The notes beneath the pieces were generated by a model. It did not search any database and had not been told where the DNA came from. It worked only from the letters and a program-made list of their open reading frames with translations. From assembly GCA_030431165.1 (NCBI GenBank), contig JAUIJQ010000022.1:1-14166 (forward strand): 14,166 nt of DNA. Reading direction: 5' to 3'. Numbering within the stretch: the first letter of the stretch is position 1; each line of letters begins with the position of its first letter. This DNA is from Rhodothermia bacterium. GTDB taxonomy: Bacteria > Bacteroidota > Rhodothermia > Rhodothermales > JABDKH01. Below, in pieces: positions 13,650 to 14,166 of the stretch. The position numbers and the translations under genes are program-made.

Positions 13650-14166
13650 GTGAGCACAGACACAGGCACGACCAGCCACACGCATCCGGCCCTGCAAGAG
13701 GAGCCGCTGGTCGCGGGAAACCTGACCTTCCATGACGTCACCGAACTGGTGTCGCGGCACGCTGAAAAGCGGACGCCGCTGGCGTGGTTCGGTGCGTTTG
13801 CGATTGCCAACATCCTCTTGCTCACGCTCCTTACGTGCATCGCGTACCTGTTCTGGAACGGGACGGGCGTCTGGGGCCTGAACAACCCGGTCGGATGGGG
13901 CTACGCTATCGTCAACTTCGTTTTCTGGGTCGGGATTGGCCACGCGGGGACGCTGATCTCGGCGATCCTTTTCCTCTTCCGACAGCAGTGGCGAACGGCG
14001 ATCAACCGTTCAGCAGAGGCGATGACGCTGTTCGCCGTTATGTGCGCGTTGATCTTCCCGGGAATCCACGTTGGTCGTGTCTGGGCGGCGTACTGGATGC
14101 TGCCGATTCCAAATCAGATGGAGATGTGGCCGCAGTTCAAGAGCCCGCTCCTATGGGACGTCTTCG
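13650..14166 (+). CDS. actC: Alternative complex III subunit ActC, NrfD-like membrane protein (3' end outside window)
   Basis: It starts at a GTG 12 bp after actB; 172 codons are present of the ~450-480 usual for ActC. ActC is the NrfD/PsrC-like integral membrane subunit that carries a quinol site and sits beneath ActB. Visible features are a hydrophilic N-terminus with His (H10, H12), then transmembrane segments at about 45-68, 84-110 and 122-145. Family-typical stretches include LNNPVGWGYAIVNFVFWVGI (78-97), GHAGTLISAILFLFRQQWR (98-115), NRSAEAMT (119-126), FPGIHVGR (136-143) and the SPLLWDVF near the edge. No ATG in this frame comes before residue 125, and the GTG fits the homologous N-terminus. 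The remaining act genes (D, E, F) would lie beyond the right edge. Confidence 0.93.
   Translation, partial: MSTDTGTTSHTHPALQEEPLVAGNLTFHDVTELVSRHAEKRTPLAWFGAFAIANILLLTLLTCIAYLFWNGTGVWGLNNPVGWGYAIVNFVFWVGIGHAGTLISAILFLFRQQWRTAINRSAEAMTLFAVMCALIFPGIHVGRVWAAYWMLPIPNQMEMWPQFKSPLLWDVF

Noticed and set aside
12651..13943. Long minus-strand open frame of 430 codons opposite actB and actC
   Set aside because: It lies antisense to actB and actC, both with clear family motifs, and its translation is Arg/Val-rich without domain-like features. It is a shadow of the real genes.
1..14166. CRISPR arrays, insertion sequences, toxin-antitoxin or defence genes
   Set aside because: I saw no spaced repeat arrays, transposase motifs, terminal inverted repeats, or nuclease and antitoxin-like genes. 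All the large genes are explained by metabolism, envelope synthesis, transport or respiration.

Overview
The window reads as two unlike pieces of DNA joined at about position 1970-2010. The left piece (1 to about 2000) is very GC-rich (one line counted at 70%). All its genes lie on the plus strand and most have strong purine-rich ribosome binding sites (533-540, 921-926, 1632-1640). It holds the end of an unrecognised gene, a small coiled-coil lipoprotein, a PilZ-domain protein, a 65-residue conserved-looking small protein and a coding-like fragment that runs into the join. The style suggests a high-GC proteobacterium or myxobacterium-like organism, but no gene here is diagnostic.

The right piece (about 2010 to 14166) is less GC-rich (sample lines 53% and 62%), and its genes mostly lack a recognisable Shine-Dalgarno sequence. 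Its gene content points to the Bacteroidota/Rhodothermota side of the tree or a similar ACIII-bearing phylum. It carries an alternative complex III operon of the type characterised in Rhodothermus marinus, with a fused ActB, and an AccA with Bacteroidota-like sequence.

A minus-strand block runs from 8180 down to the join. In transcription order it holds a large glycosyltransferase fused to a degenerate polyprenyl glycosylphosphotransferase, accA, a YbgC-type thioesterase, nadC, an intact polyprenyl-phosphate sugar-1-phosphate transferase, and the first ~70 codons of an ABC-F ATPase cut off at the join. The spacings are small (6 bp, a 23-bp overlap, 34 bp, 9 bp), so accA through ABC-F probably form one operon mixing fatty-acid supply, NAD synthesis and surface-polysaccharide initiation. 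Divergently on the plus strand stand a MATE-family transporter and then actA-actB-actC, the start of the ACIII operon (a quinol-oxidising respiratory complex). actC runs off the right edge.

No clearly new system is visible. The points most worth checking are the join itself (probably an assembly chimera), the catalytically eroded sugar-transferase half fused to a GT2 domain, and an A7 slippery tract at the domain boundary of that fusion with a stop one codon later in the -1 frame.
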